The translations under genes and the position numbers were made by a program. Positions 35,114-47,507 of a stretch of DNA of 64,000 nucleotides are shown here, in pieces. The notes below the pieces were generated by a model. That model did no database searches, was not told the origin of the DNA, and saw nothing but the letters and a program-made list of their open reading frames with translations. Origin of the DNA: Trema orientale (lineage: Eukaryota; Streptophyta; Magnoliopsida; Rosales; Cannabaceae); assembly GCA_002914845.1 (NCBI GenBank), contig JXTC01000093.1, positions 326,967-390,966 of the forward strand. Direction: 5' to 3'. The first letter of the stretch is position 1, and every line of letters starts with the position of its first letter.

Positions 35114-38100
35114 ATGGCGTCTTATGCCAAACCCGAAAATGCTCTGAAGCGCGCCGAAGGTCAGTCATGGCGTCTTTTCATTTCTGTTCGTTTTTTCATG
35201 CAATCATTTCTTTATTTCTTTTTTAAATTATCATGCCTTAAACATTCTCTACGCATTTTTGAGGGGAAAAAAAAAAATCTGAAATCGCCGGTGTGTGGGT
35301 GGGATTGCAGAGTTGATTAATGTCGGGCAGAAGCAGGACGCGCTGCAAGCGCTCCACGACCTCATCACCTCGAAGAAGCACCGCGCGTGGCAGAAGCCGC
35401 TCGAGAGGATCATGTTCAAGTACGTGGAGCTCTGCGTGGACCTGCGGCGGGGCCGATTCGCCAAGGACGGCCTCATTCAGTACCGGATTATATGCCAGCA
35501 AGTGAATGTCTCCTCCTTGGAGGAGGTCATCAAGCACTTTATGCAGCTCTCCACCGAGAAAGCCGAGCAGGCTCGGAGCCAGGCGCAGGCCCTGGAGGAG
35601 GCGCTCGATGTCGATGACCTCGAGGCCGATAAGAGGCCGGAGGATCTTATGCTGAGCTTCGTGAGCGGGGAGAAGGGGAAGGATCGATCGGATCGCGAGC
35701 TCGTTACCCCTTGGTTCAAGTTCCTGTGGGAGACGTATAGAACAGTGCTGGAAATTCTGAGGAACAACTCGAAGTTGGAGGCGCTTTATGCGGTATGGCC
35801 GGTTTCTTGCTAAACTAGACCTGTATCTACTTATTTTTCATTGTGTTTTGCCAATTCTGGATGAGAGTTTTGAAACTTGGAAAGGGTTTAACCAAGTGGC
35901 CTGTTTTGTATGTCACAAAATGTGGGTGGCACTTTACGGGCAGTAGGGTTGAGGTCTAGATGAAAAACCTTTTTAGGGTTGCTGTATATGGGGAATGAGT
36001 TGCTTTGATTATTAGTGGTGGAAAATTGAGATTATACAAATGTTGTTGTATAGAAGCAACCAAGTATTTTACTCTTTCTTTTGTCAATCCTGAGTTCGGT
36101 TCGGGTATTCGTTTATGTGTGCTCGATGCTTCCGACTATTTTTGGTTTTAAGTTGGATATCTGGTCTAATTTTTGTTAATGATTTTCTTGGTGTATTGAC
36201 TTTTATCAACACTACTTAACTACCAGATCTTGATTTTTTGGTTCACCGTCTTCGTTACCCTATGTTAACATACTTAGTTATAGAAGGCGAGCATTTTATT
36301 CTTATGAATTCATATATGACTGATGGTTAGTTAGGTATATTTTTGCAAATTTTGATTTTGATTTTCTCTGGTTTCATTTTGTGGGTGCAATAATTTGCTG
36401 TAGACATCAAGCATTTTATTATGCTAGTGGAAAATAATCTATGGTTGCTTACTGGTCTTTATTTATAGATGACAGCGCACCGAGCTTTCCAGTTCTGCAA
36501 GCAATACAAACGAACAACAGAGTTTCGCAGGTTGTGTGAAATAATTAGGAATCATTTAGCCAACCTGAACAAATACAGAGATCAGAGGGACCGACCTGAT
36601 CTGTCAGCACCAGAAAGCTTGCAACTGTATCTTGATACAAGATTTGAACAGCTAAAGATTGCTACTGAACTCGAGCTCTGGCAGGTCTCTGTGAATTCCT
36701 TTAATGATATGCTTTTGTTTATGGGATAAAACTTATATCGAAGTGCACAATTTGTTGAACCGCATTCTGTTATGCCTATCTCTTATGATTATTAACGTTA
36801 TTTCTACAGGAAGCTTTTCGTTCTGTTGAGGATATTCATGGATTGATGTGCTTGGTTAAGAAAACACCCAAACCATCATTGATGGTGGTTTACTATGCCA
36901 AGCTGTCCGAAATTTTTTGGATTTCATCTAGCCATCTTTACCATGCTTATGCATGGTTCAAGCTTTTCAATCTGCAAAAGAGCTTCAATAAAAACTTAAG
37001 CCAGAAGGATCTGCAGTTGATTGCATCATCGGTGGTTCTGGCTGCACTTTCCGTTGCTCCATATGACCAAAGACGTGGTGCATCTCATTTGGAGCTTGAA
37101 AATGTAAAAGAGCGCAACTTCAGGATGGCGAACCTTATTGGGTTTAATCTTGACCCTAAACTTGAGAGAGGAGAAGCGGTATTGTTTTAATTTAAGCAGC
37201 GTTTCTCAATATATATAACATGTGTTATCAATGGATCTTATTCTGAAAATATATTTTTTCTTCTGTTCAGCTTTCACGGGCATCTCTTCTATCGGAACTG
37301 GTAAGTTTCAAGTGATTGCTAGCTTCATAATTCTTTTTTTTTTCCCAAGGCTCTGCTAGTGGTCAATTCCAATATATTGAAGGTTTGCAAATTCCAATAG
37401 TTAATTTTGCAGTATTTTATCGTGTTGTGATCTTAGTTCATTGGTTTGTATTTTTATTACTCGAGGCTTTTGCTAGGAAGGATTTTAAATTTGTCGTACT
37501 GACATGATATTGCTTCCTTTTCCATCTTCCTTCCTCCCCCCCCCCCCCCCCCAAAAACGTGTATTTTCTTGATTGTTAATTCTAACTTGGGTGCATAGGA
37601 TGGAGATACAGATACAAATACCGACACCACGAGACTGGAACATAAAATTCTGCATTTTATTTGAAATAGTTTTGCATAGTTTTATTTGTTGGTATATATG
37701 GGAAAGAGTTTCTATTGTCATGTTGGTTTGCACTCTAATATGGGTCTCATTTTTAGGTTGCAAAAGGGGTATTAAGCTGTGCAACCCAGGAAGTAAAAGA
37801 TCTTTTCAAACTGCTGGAGCATGACTTTCTACCTTTAGATCTTGCACTAAAGGTACAGCCATTGTTGGCCAAAATTTCAAAAGTTGGGGGTAAGCTGTCC
37901 TCTGCCTCTTCTGTTCCAGAGGTTCAATTGTCCCAGTATGTTCCAGACCTGGAAAAGCTTGCCACTCTGAGGTTGCTTCAGCAGGTAAGTCAGTGTTTAT
38001 ATTTGTTTTATTTGAGTTCATCTAATTTCACCTCATCTCTTCTTATACATTTGTTCTTGCAACTGTTAATTTTCATTTGTACACTTTTCAGGTCTCTCAG

Positions 38101-41100
38101 GTGTACCAGACAATGAGAATTGAGTGTTTATCTGAGAAGATCCCATTCTATGAGTTTTCTGTTGTTGAGAAGATTTCTGTGGATGCTGTTAAACATAATT
38201 TTGTTGCCATGAAAGTTGATCATATGAAGGGTGTTGTACTCTTTGGTAACCTTGTAAGTTAGAGCTAGCACTTGGTTTGATTTTTCTTTTTCCTGAGCTA
38301 AAAAATTTGTGATGAGTTTGTTGTATTTTTTGGCCTCTGTTATTAATTGGTTTCTGAAATTTTACTTTTTTGTTGGATTGACTCCTTCAGGTTATTGAGT
38401 CAGATAGTCTTCGTGATCACTTGACTATTCTTGCTGAATCATTAAATAAAGCAAGGACCATGATATACCCTCCTGCTAAGAGAGCATCTAAATTGGGGGA
38501 AGTGCTTCCTTCTTTAGCAGATATTGTGGATAAAGAACATAAAAGGCTTCTTGCTAGGAAATCAATAATTGAGAAAAGGAAGGAAGAACAAGAACGTCAA
38601 CTTTTGGAAATAGTATGCATCTCAATTCCTCTACCTTAGTAGAGGTTTGACTTGTAGGTTTTGTCAATATCCAAAATAAATGAAGTTTTTAAGATTTGTT
38701 TTCCTTGTCTTTGATTAGGAACGTATAGAAGAATCAAATAGGCTTCAAAAGCAGAAGAAAACTGAGGAGGCAGAGAAAAAAAGGCTTCAAGATGAGATTG
38801 AGCAACGGAGGGCTTCTAGGATTATTGAAGAAATAAAAGAGAAAGAGTATGAAGAAGCGAAGTCTATGGTTACTGAGAAACTACCACTTAAATTGGCTAA
38901 AATTATTGGGGTGAGTTTAAATTTGTTTTTGGTGTAATTATGTTTTTGTTGACGTGTCATTGTTGACAATTGTATCCTCATACAGGACAAAATGATTACG
39001 AAGGAAGAGGTGATGGAGTTGGCACTGAGTGAACAACTCAGAGAGAGGCAGGAAATGGAAAAGAAATTGCAAAAACTTGCTAAAACAATGGATTATTTGG
39101 AAAGAGCAAAAAGAGAGGAATCTGCTCCCTTGATTGAAGCTGCTTTTCAGCAACGATTGGTGGAAGAGAGAGTGCTTCATGAACGTGAACAGCAGGTATC
39201 TTTATCTATTTTTATGTATGCATATACTTCTTGTGAACTCTTAATTAGTCAGGACATTGACATCCTTATGTTAAATTTTTTTTCATAGATATAGTTTTAG
39301 CTGTCTTCACTGATGTGCAACCCTTCTGCACTGGTGGATATCCCCACCATCTTGTTGGTTTTCATTGCTTTCATTTGAAAGGGTTTGGTAGGGCCCTAAG
39401 GGGGAGAAGTGGAAGGAAGCAGAATGTTGGGAAGTCTAGTCTATGGATTTGAGTAATGTGGTTGTACGGTGGAAAGGATTTTAGGAGGGGAATGGATTGG
39501 GGTTGGATTTAAGATCATTAGTTTGGACCTATTTATAGTTTCTCTGGAATAGGGTGGATTTTAGGGGAGAGATTCCACTAAAGTGCACTTGGGTTATCAT
39601 TGACACAAATACCCCTCATCTATGTATTTAGATTGGATAATTAACCACTATTGGAGTAGTACAAATAAAACCTTTCCCATCCTTTCGCTTACATCTCTGT
39701 GGCAAACCCAAAATCATTCAAGCACAATAAATGATTGCACATTTTTTTTTTCCGTCAAAATTTGTGTGTCAAAAAATCATTCTGGAACATTTTATTTGCT
39801 GGTTTCTAACATAGTAGCTGTACTTATAAAAAAAACATAGTAGCTGTAATAGTTTCTGCTCTTTTGCAGCTGGAAATTGAGCTTAGCCAACAGCGACATG
39901 AAGGGGACCTTAAGGAGAAGAATAGACTGTCACGCATGTTGGATTACAAGGTCTGTTTGAAATGCTACCTTGCTGATTTTCTTTCTTTACTCACCGTTTT
40001 TCCATTTTTCTCTTATCATGCCTTTCTCAGCTTGAGTTAGGATTTTCAAAGATAGCGAAAGAGCCACAAATTCCTTTTATGTAATTACTTTAATCTAGTA
40101 AACGTGGTTTTCAACTTTGGTTATTCTATATTTAGTATTTTTGTCTTAAGTATTTTTTTCCCCTTTTTATAAATCAATTCAGCGATCTGCCATCCGAAGG
40201 ACCTGTCTCTTTGCAACTCTTCATGTTTATGTTTTCATGCCTGTTTGTACTGAAATTAGTTATAGATGATTCCCGAGCTTGTTATGCATTAACTTTGTGC
40301 TTTTTCCTTCTATAGATGATATTCCAAGAAAGGGTGATGAGTCGCAGGCAAGAAGAATTTGACAGAAGAAGAGTTGAGCGAGAGGAGCAACTCAATCGAA
40401 TGATTCAGGCTCGGAAACAGGAGAGAGAAGCTTTAAGAAAGCAAATATTCTATGTGAGGTCTGAAGAAGAAAGACTCAGAAAGCTTCATGAAGAGGAGGA
40501 AGCTCGCAAGCGTGAAGGTATACTTTAGTACAAAATATTCAGGCTCGCACGTTAAGAATATTTAGTCATTTTCTTTATCAAGTTTTGGATTTTTTTTTCT
40601 TTCTTTTAATAATTTTTTCTGACGCCTTCTTTTCCAATGGTATTAGAAAATTGTGTGTACAGAAGTGACTATTGATGATCAGCTCTTTATATATGCATGA
40701 ATGTTTGTGTATGCATTTTTACCAGTTCTACTTTTGAATATGCAGAGGCTGAGAGGCGTAAGAAAGAAGAAGCTGAACTCAAAGCAAAACTGGATGAGAT
40801 TGCTGAAAAGCAGCGGCAAAGAGAACGGGAACTAGAAGAGAAGGCACGGTTGGAGAAAGAAGCAATGTTGGGGAGATCGACTGATGCCTTTTCTAGGTCC
40901 TCTGAGCCTCCTTCTGGTACTCATCTGAGTGAGACTGCTCCAGCCGCAGCAGCCGCCGCCGCCGCTGCTAATGGCCCTGCTACAGCCGCACCACCACAAT
41001 CTAGTGGAAAGTATGTGCCTAGATTCCGGCGGCAGAGTGCTGAAGGCTCTGGACAGGCCCCTCCTCCAGAAGCTGATCGTTGGGGTGGCCGGCAGGATGA

Positions 41101-41230
41101 TCGTGATCGTCCGTCGCAGCCTGGTGATAGGTGGCGTAGTGATGACCGAAGACCTTCTTCCTTTGGCAGTTCCGGCCCAAGATCCACTTGGTCCTCATCT
41201 AGGAACTCAGCTCGTGGCTCCGAACGCTGA
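35114..41230 (+). CDS. TIF3A1: Eukaryotic translation initiation factor 3 subunit A
   Basis: Largest scaffold subunit of eIF3, needed for 43S complex formation and mRNA scanning; cytosolic. Thirteen exons: 35114-35159, 35311-35792, 36469-36684, 36810-37178, 37271-37300, 37757-37984, 38092-38253, 38391-38612, 38719-38910, 38986-39195, 39870-39950, 40316-40517, 40746-41230. The product has 974 residues, normal for plants. The N-terminal half is helical repeats; the PCI region ends at about residue 511 with [18 protein letters not shown]. Residues 560-860 form a long charged coiled coil rich in Glu, Arg and Lys. A poly-Ala run and an Arg/Asp/Ser-rich tail ([12 protein letters not shown]) close the protein. 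Exon 5 is only 30 bases. The fifth intron holds a C16 homopolymer near 37537. All phases close. Confidence 0.97.
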
Positions 41231-42443
41231 TCACCTGGAACTTTGGTTGTTTTGCTCGAATGCTGGCCAATTTTGATTCATCATGCATTTGGATGTTCTG
41301 GTGGACCTAAGATAATAACCGAGTATTTAAGACCTGGTAAAAAGCCATTATTTATGTCTTCTATTATTTTTCATCTTGCAAGTGCTACCTCATGATATTA
41401 TGGGAACTCTTTGTAATCTTTTGAGGAGTGACAGTTTTATTTTATTTTATTTTTTTGTTGTTGTTGTTCTTAATAACTAAGATGTTGTTTTCCCCTCGCT
41501 TCTTCTTTTCTTTTTTTTTTTTTTTTTGTTTTGTTTTTGTTTTTGTTTCCTTTTTTTTTTTCGGTAGTTTAGGACTGATTTTCAATAATGGTAGCAGGCT
41601 AGCAGCACGAGGTCCTTTAGTAGTTGCTTTATAACCGTGCGAAGACTTCAAACAAAGCGAGGAAGAAATAAATTTTCTGAAAAATCATGTAATTGATGGA
41701 GCAACTTAAAGATGAAGTAGAAGGGAAGATTAGAGAAGGGGGTTCTGAGAGAACAAAATGAATGAAGAATGCTTGATGATAGTAACGGGCTGATAAAAGA
41801 GTTGAAGAATAAATGTAGTAGTAGAGGGAAAAAGAACCAGCGGTTGGAGAACGTGATCTTGAATAGAGAATTAATGAATGGACTAGTTCTGAAATTTTCT
41901 GAAGATAGGAAGATGATGGGGCGTGAGAAGAAAATAATAGAAAGGGATATTTATTATCAACATTGTCATTCTACTTTTAAACTAGAAACAAATTTTACTA
42001 TTAATCTTCTGACCTTAAAATAGATGTTTTAACTTGTCAACAATAAAGTAAAATAATTTGTTGATTAAAAAGTTTAATCAGAAAAATATTATAAATATAT
42101 TTACGCCATGAAGATATATAAAATATATTTATACTTTCTCTAAGTCACAAGCAAACTCAAATAAAATGTATAATGTGATTTTCCCCCCCCCTAAATTTAC
42201 TCAATTCAATCTGGGTTTCAAAGTGTGAATTTATTTCCATCTAGTAAAAAAAGAAAAAGGACAAAGTTGATACTTGATAATGTGCAAATAAATTGAACAA
42301 AAGATCAAATAGTACAATTATTACGAGGATATGGGTGACCGTCGTTACAAATTTTATTAAATCTCCACACTACAGCTTGTTCAAGATAGACATGTGCATG
42401 ACCGTAAACCTTTGAGTTGATTAATCTTATACAATTCAAGTTA

Positions 42444-42481
<38 letters not shown>

Positions 42482-43675
42482 GAGCCTTTATGAGCCATAA
42501 TTCAGTTGGTATTTTTAAATCACATTTTTTTAACCATTGGATCATTATCTAACAGCTACCATAATTTGAGTAGTTAGAAAAAAAATAATAAAAATGTATA
42601 CACATTATTTACAGCTTTTCTCTCTCTACTTTTTTAAAACAAACGTATGTGATGAATTTTAATTAAGTAAAACAATAGCTATAAATAGGTAAAAAAAAAA
42701 AATCTACTAGATTGGTGCCTATATATATATATATAATTATGGACTCATTTAGAAATCATGACCGTAGGTTAACATTGGTGAGTTTATCTATATTTGACTT
42801 CTAAGTTATTCTGATAACTTTTTTGTTTTGCATCCTGCATGTTAAGTATAAGGAGAAAATATTTATAATCAATAATAAATATAATGAGTCGGAGTATGCG
42901 TGAAAACTTATGATTCCTAATGAGGTGGGTTGAGGATTAGGCAGTAGTAGGTATTTCCTTTAATTTGTAACAAGCAGATGTCATTAGTTGAGCATTTAAA
43001 TAAATAAATAAAAAATAAATGTAAGGACAAAAAATGGTATATTGAAATGAAGTATGAAGAAAAATAAAATTAATTCAAACCCTAACAATAAAATTGGTGG
43101 ACAAAGAATAGCGGAATGGAGATATCAATTACAGAAACAATACATTTGGGTGCTTTTAAATTTAAGACTTGGATTAATAACTGCCAAATGGTTGAGGTGA
43201 AAGAGGCAATAGATGAGAAAAAGAGGATGGTAGGAAAAGGAAAATAGAATTTTGATTGGAAGACCGATTTAGGAACAGTTAGAGGGTATAATACGAATTA
43301 CTAATATTTAAAATTTTAAATACGGGGTGAATTTAGTCGAAGTATAGAGAGGGTAGACTAAGGTGTGGTAATAGAACTACCTTAAGGATATAATGAACTA
43401 TTTTAAGTATTATGAGTGGTGTGAATACAAATAATTACATATGTTCAATTTATCAAAATTATCGAATAAATCAGATAATAAACTTCATACACGCTATAAA
43501 AATTGATTTATTCAATATAAAACTGATATAATTAGTATATGAATCAGACCCAATATATTAGAAATACAACTATAAAAGCGGATTTACTCAACTATTTAGC
43601 GATAAAATAAAAAAATAACTTGCTTCAGAAAAAAAAGTAAAAAAGAAAAAGGAAGGGAAAAAAAAGGTAAAAGTA
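41231..43675. other. eIF3a 3' UTR and AT-rich spacer
   Basis: Homopolymer T runs lie at 41510-41530. A (TA)n microsatellite is at about 42448-42478. No gene was recognised; the 84-codon ORF at 41769-42023 lacks family features and probably arose by chance. Confidence 0.5.
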
Positions 43676-43679
43676 TTAG

Positions 43680-44005
43680 GGCTGATTAGCCAAATGGCTA
43701 AATTTTGGATCGTGCAAAATGACCATTTTTCAAACACTATTAAAAAAGGTCAAATTTCAAAAATTATTAAAAAAATGGTCATCTTTCATATTTAGTATAT
43801 CAAAATGTATTGATTTATTTTTTAAAGAATTGACTTAATTTATAAAAAAAATGATTTACTTTATAAAAAATAGATCAACTAAAAAACGGCCATTTATCAA
43901 AATAAAACTAAAAAAAGGTCATTTGTTAAATAGGTATAAGAAATGACTATTTTTTAAATTGATCTTAAAAAAATGCCATTTCTTACAAATACTCAAAGTA
44001 TTAAG
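43680..44005 (+). repeat. Dispersed repeat, family A, copy 1
   Basis: About 325 bp shared in the same orientation with 51350-51700. Landmarks: TAGCCAAATGGCTAAATTTTGG, GCAAAATGACCATTTTTCAAA, ATCAAAATGTATTGATTTATTTT, AGATCAACT, ACGGCCATTTATCAAAATAAAA and ACAAATACTC. The word AATGGTCATTT or its complement recurs inside the unit. No ORF. Confidence 0.65.
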
Positions 44006-44140
44006 TGAAAATTAGGCCTTCAATTTAAGAAAAAAAATGCCTAAGAAAAGTATCTCTAAGAAAAGTATTGTTTGGGGTAGAAACTTCAATTTCAGAGACT
44101 TAGCCTATGCCAATTTCCCAATATATATAGAAAATATAGG

Positions 44141-44896
44141 TTGACTGAATTCTGCTCCATTAGGGAGACAGAGTATCCTAGATTGGTTAGAGGTTTGTAT
44201 GCTTGTACTAATNNNNNNNNNNNNNNNNNNNNNNNNNNNNNNNNNNNNNNNNNNNNNNNNNNNNNNNNNNNNNNNNNNNNNNNNNNNNNNNNNNNNNNNN
44301 NNNNNNNNNNNNNNNNNNNNNNNNNNNNNNNNNNNNNNNNNNNNNNNNNNNNNNNNNNNNNNNNNNNNNNNNNNNNNNNNNNNNNNNNNNNNNNNNNNNN
44401 NNNNNNNNNNNNNNNNNNNNNNNNNNNNNNNNNNNNNNNNNNNNNNGCCAGCTCTATAACCAACTCCTGGCCTATGCTTGATGATTTTGACCCTCAACAA
44501 GCCTTACTCCGAGTCTGCTCTCCAGATAGCTTTCAGCTCAAGTCTCGTGTCACTGATCTTACTCTAGAGGCTAGGATTCTATTCCAATTTGTGTCTCAGA
44601 ACATTATTCCTCGAGGTAATTATAAGGATGCACCTACCTTTTGTGACCTTGGTTTTGTTGATTCCATTCTTTTTAGGAGAAAGTTAAACCTACTATACTT
44701 TATCATTCATAAGATGATTAATGCCATCGAGAATAGAAGATCCTCCCTTCCTTATGGTTTTCTCCTCAATCGTATCTTTCAACACTTCAATATCCCATTC
44801 TTTGATGAAGCAAAACGTAAACCATGGACTATTGATGTTGAAATCAATAACAAGATTTTCAGTTTCATGGGATTTAGTTTCCTCAACAACGAATAG
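44141..44896 (+). pseudogene. Fragment of plant retroelement-associated protein (putative plant transposon protein type)
   Basis: After a short reading frame at 44141-44212 and the N gap, 44447-44896 encodes about 150 residues ending FMGFSFLNNE. The stretch ILFQFVSQNIIPRGN, then DLGFVDSILFRRKLNL and SLPYGFLLNRIFQHFN, resembles a domain common in plant genomes within retroelement polyproteins and annotated as putative plant transposon protein. No start codon context or neighbouring genes support a host function. Further frames downstream (to about 45020) are broken. Product unlikely. Confidence 0.5.
44213..44446. other. Assembly gap (234 N)
   Basis: Unsequenced bases. The reading frame on either side is compatible only if the gap length is right, which the gaps at 100-106 and 5112 make doubtful. 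Confidence 0.98.
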
Positions 44897-45099
44897 GTCG
44901 CCAAAACCAAACAAGGATAAATACGATGGTTTGTCTACGTCCCTGGTTCTTGGCAACCCAGTTCGAGCTATCCACTATCAGATTAAGAGAATGGGCTTGA
45001 CCGACCCTTTTATACAATAAGTGATTTCTCATTGGGCACACTCACATATTTACAATAGCTTTGAATCTGGCTCTATCACGCCTAACTCGGATTGTTTAG

Positions 45100-46078
45100 A
45101 CTCTGGTACCAATCTCACCTAAACTAGATTATTTATGAATCTGGTGTCAACCTCACCTTACAATTACAGATTTTGTTTGTAGAAATGCTCAACTAAGATC
45201 TCTCTAATGAAGATAATTGATACAAGGTAAACTTAGAGAGAATAAATGTGAACACAAGATATGATCAAGTTTGGCTCAAGTGATTTTTGTGAAAAAGTGG
45301 GTTGAAAGTTTGAATCATAAAAATTGATTTGACCAACTTGAATATATGATATGACTAATATATGGATGTTCAAAAATTGTTTCAAGTGTTAGAAAAGCTT
45401 CTATTTGTAGACCTGAATGAAAACAAGCTGTTTTAGACCATTTGACAGACATTCTGTTATTTTTAGTAGACCGAAAGTACGTTTTCAGTCGATCAAAAAT
45501 ACTAGTCATTGAAAGTGCGGTTCTAACGGTCGAATTTGAAAATCTGTTAAAAATTTGGCAAGGAATCGGTAGACCGAAAACTGGAATCGGGTTGCCGAAA
45601 ATACCAGAGAGCATATTTTGATTTTATTTCAAGTCTTTTTCGATTCTTTTCAAAAATGTGACTTTATAAAATTCATTTATATGAAATATGGATACTATAG
45701 AAATTCATAAATTAATTTAAAAGCTTGTGTAAAATAATTTTCAAATTTTAATTGGGGATAAACTAGTTTGACTGTATTAGTTTGAAAATTTCCTATTTTA
45801 TGAAAAATTTGAGCTATTAAGATCATATTATATGTAAATAAGTATTCAAGTATAAGAACTAAATAATTAACCTTTGCTAGTCTAAGTCTTGTATTGTTGA
45901 ACTTTGTCTTCAAGCCTTTCTCCATAATCCATCTTTAATGTCTTGTGATCCTTTCAATTTAGATTGCTACACACTCGAGTAGATTATTAGTTCTTAATCA
46001 TATGTTTGTTAGCTTCAAAACATAAGAATAAGATTGATGATATAAAGCATGAGTCAACAATCTCCCACTTTTTGATGA
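45100..46078 (-). mobile_element. 3' end of a copia-like LTR element, minus strand (polypurine tract and LTR)
   Basis: On the minus strand TTTGTTATCATCAAAAAGTG leads into a polypurine tract AAAAAGTGGGAGAT at about 46066-46079, immediately followed by TGTTGACTCATG. This is the usual junction of internal region and 3' LTR in plant copia elements. The following 0.9 kb down to about 45100 has LTR-like composition without ORFs; its far end was not fixed. On the same strand, frames upstream of the tract (about 46860-46540) are Ala/Gly/Glu-rich, such as AAQGAAEGTAEG, with stops. Confidence 0.5.
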
Positions 46079-46896
46079 TAACAAATATTTGATTTAAAGG
46101 AAAGAAAATAGTGTAAGGAATAAGATTTCAATAAATAAGGATAAGTATCCTTACTAACTTCTTGAATGCTTTCCCTCAAAATATACTTAATAAAAAGAAT
46201 TTGAACTCTCCTTTAAACTTATAAAGGATACATATTTTGAAAGACTTATACCAATAGATAATAATTATATTTTAAGAAAAACAAAATGACCAACTTTGAT
46301 ACCAATTAGTACATTCAATAAATCAAAGACATTCAATAAATCAAAGTGCACATTCTTCTCCTTTTTAATTTATCAAAAAGTCCACAAGAAAGAAGAATAA
46401 ATCGAATATAAGGCATAGCAATGAAATATCCAAATCAATCAAAAACAAAGTGTTCATACATTAAGCCAACAAAAAAATAAGAGTACAACCAAAGAAATAA
46501 AAGATCAAGAGAGAGGAAAAAAATCTAAGAATGAGGAAAACGACCGAAGAAAGATTGCATCATCTTCATCATCTCGTCTTATTGATCTTGTATAATCTGA
46601 AATTGACGCTCTTAGTGTTGACAGACTGAGTTGATGTCAGTCGAAATAATCTGGAAGTGCTCTAACTCTCCGTCATGCAGATGTTAGATGTCAAGCTGGA
46701 TAGTGTTGATGCATTCAGAGAGGCTGTTGAACGCTTCATTAAAATCAAAATTTTGTGCAGGTGCCTCTTCAGCATGAGTGCCCTCAGCAGTACCTTCAGC
46801 GGCTCCTTGAGCAGCTGTGCCAGGATGACTACCACCAGCTTCTTGTTGAGCTCCTGTGTAAAATAGTGTTTGTATTTTTCTATCCCTATCTTTAAT

Positions 46897-47275
46897 TTAT
46901 TTACCTTAAGCTTATGCATGATATTTAGCTATTCTTACTTGATATAGTCTTTATTTGCATATTTCACTTGTTTATCTTAAAAAATTTATAAAAATTTTTA
47001 AAATCCAATTCACCCCTCCTCTTGGGTTAGCTAATCTTGGGCTAACAATTGGTGTCAGATACCTATCTCTTTAATTTATTTATTGAATCTTGTGCATGAT
47101 ACCTTTCTCTTTAATTTATTTACCTTAAGCTTGTACATGATATTTAGCTATTCTTACTTGATATACTATTTGCATATTTCACTTGTTTATCTTAAAAAGT
47201 TCGTAAAATTTTTAAAACCCAATTCACCCTCCCTCTTGGGTTAGCTAATCTTGGGCTAACAATTGGTATCGGAGC
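46897..47275 (+). mobile_element. Duplicated copia LTR 3' end and primer-binding site
   Basis: Two direct copies of about 165 bp, 46897-47059 and 47107-47275, each run from TTTAATTTATTTACCTTAAG through CTCTTGGGTTAGCTAATCTTGGGCTAACAATTGG. The second ends in TGGTATCGGAGC (47264-47275), close to the plant initiator-tRNA primer-binding site TGGTATCAGAGC; the first has a mutated form TGGTGTCAGA at 47050. So a copia LTR end plus primer site was duplicated. Confidence 0.75.
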
Positions 47276-47312
47276 TTGATGCTCAAATTTTTAAAACTTA
47301 ACTATTTTTGAG

Positions 47313-47507
47313 ATGGCTAGCCCAAATAAATTTTCTTTTCAATATGAGGGGTTGTCACCTTCTAAACCACCATTTTTCAATAGAAGTGATTTTAACTATT
47401 GGAGAAACCTGATGGACACTTATTTTTGTTCTATTGTGAATCATGGAAAATTGAGATTACTCGTGGAAAGTAGAGTTGACTATAGAAGGTTCATGGGCAG
47501 CAAGTAG
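47313..47507 (+). pseudogene. Start of copia gag, truncated
   Basis: ATG at 47313, 37 bases after the primer-binding site, opens a 64-codon frame starting MASPNKFSFQYEG. Its KPPFFNRSDFNYWRNLMDTYF matches the usual copia gag opening (PPxFxGxNYxxWxxRM). It stops at 47505, so only the first tenth of the polyprotein is left and no pol follows. Confidence 0.75.

Noticed and set aside
41769..42023. 84-codon ORF rich in Lys and Glu after eIF3a
   Set aside because: No family features, no splice partners, AT-rich surroundings; likely chance.
44141..44500. ORFs running through the N gap
   Set aside because: Most codons are unknown; the frame across the gap is not reliable.
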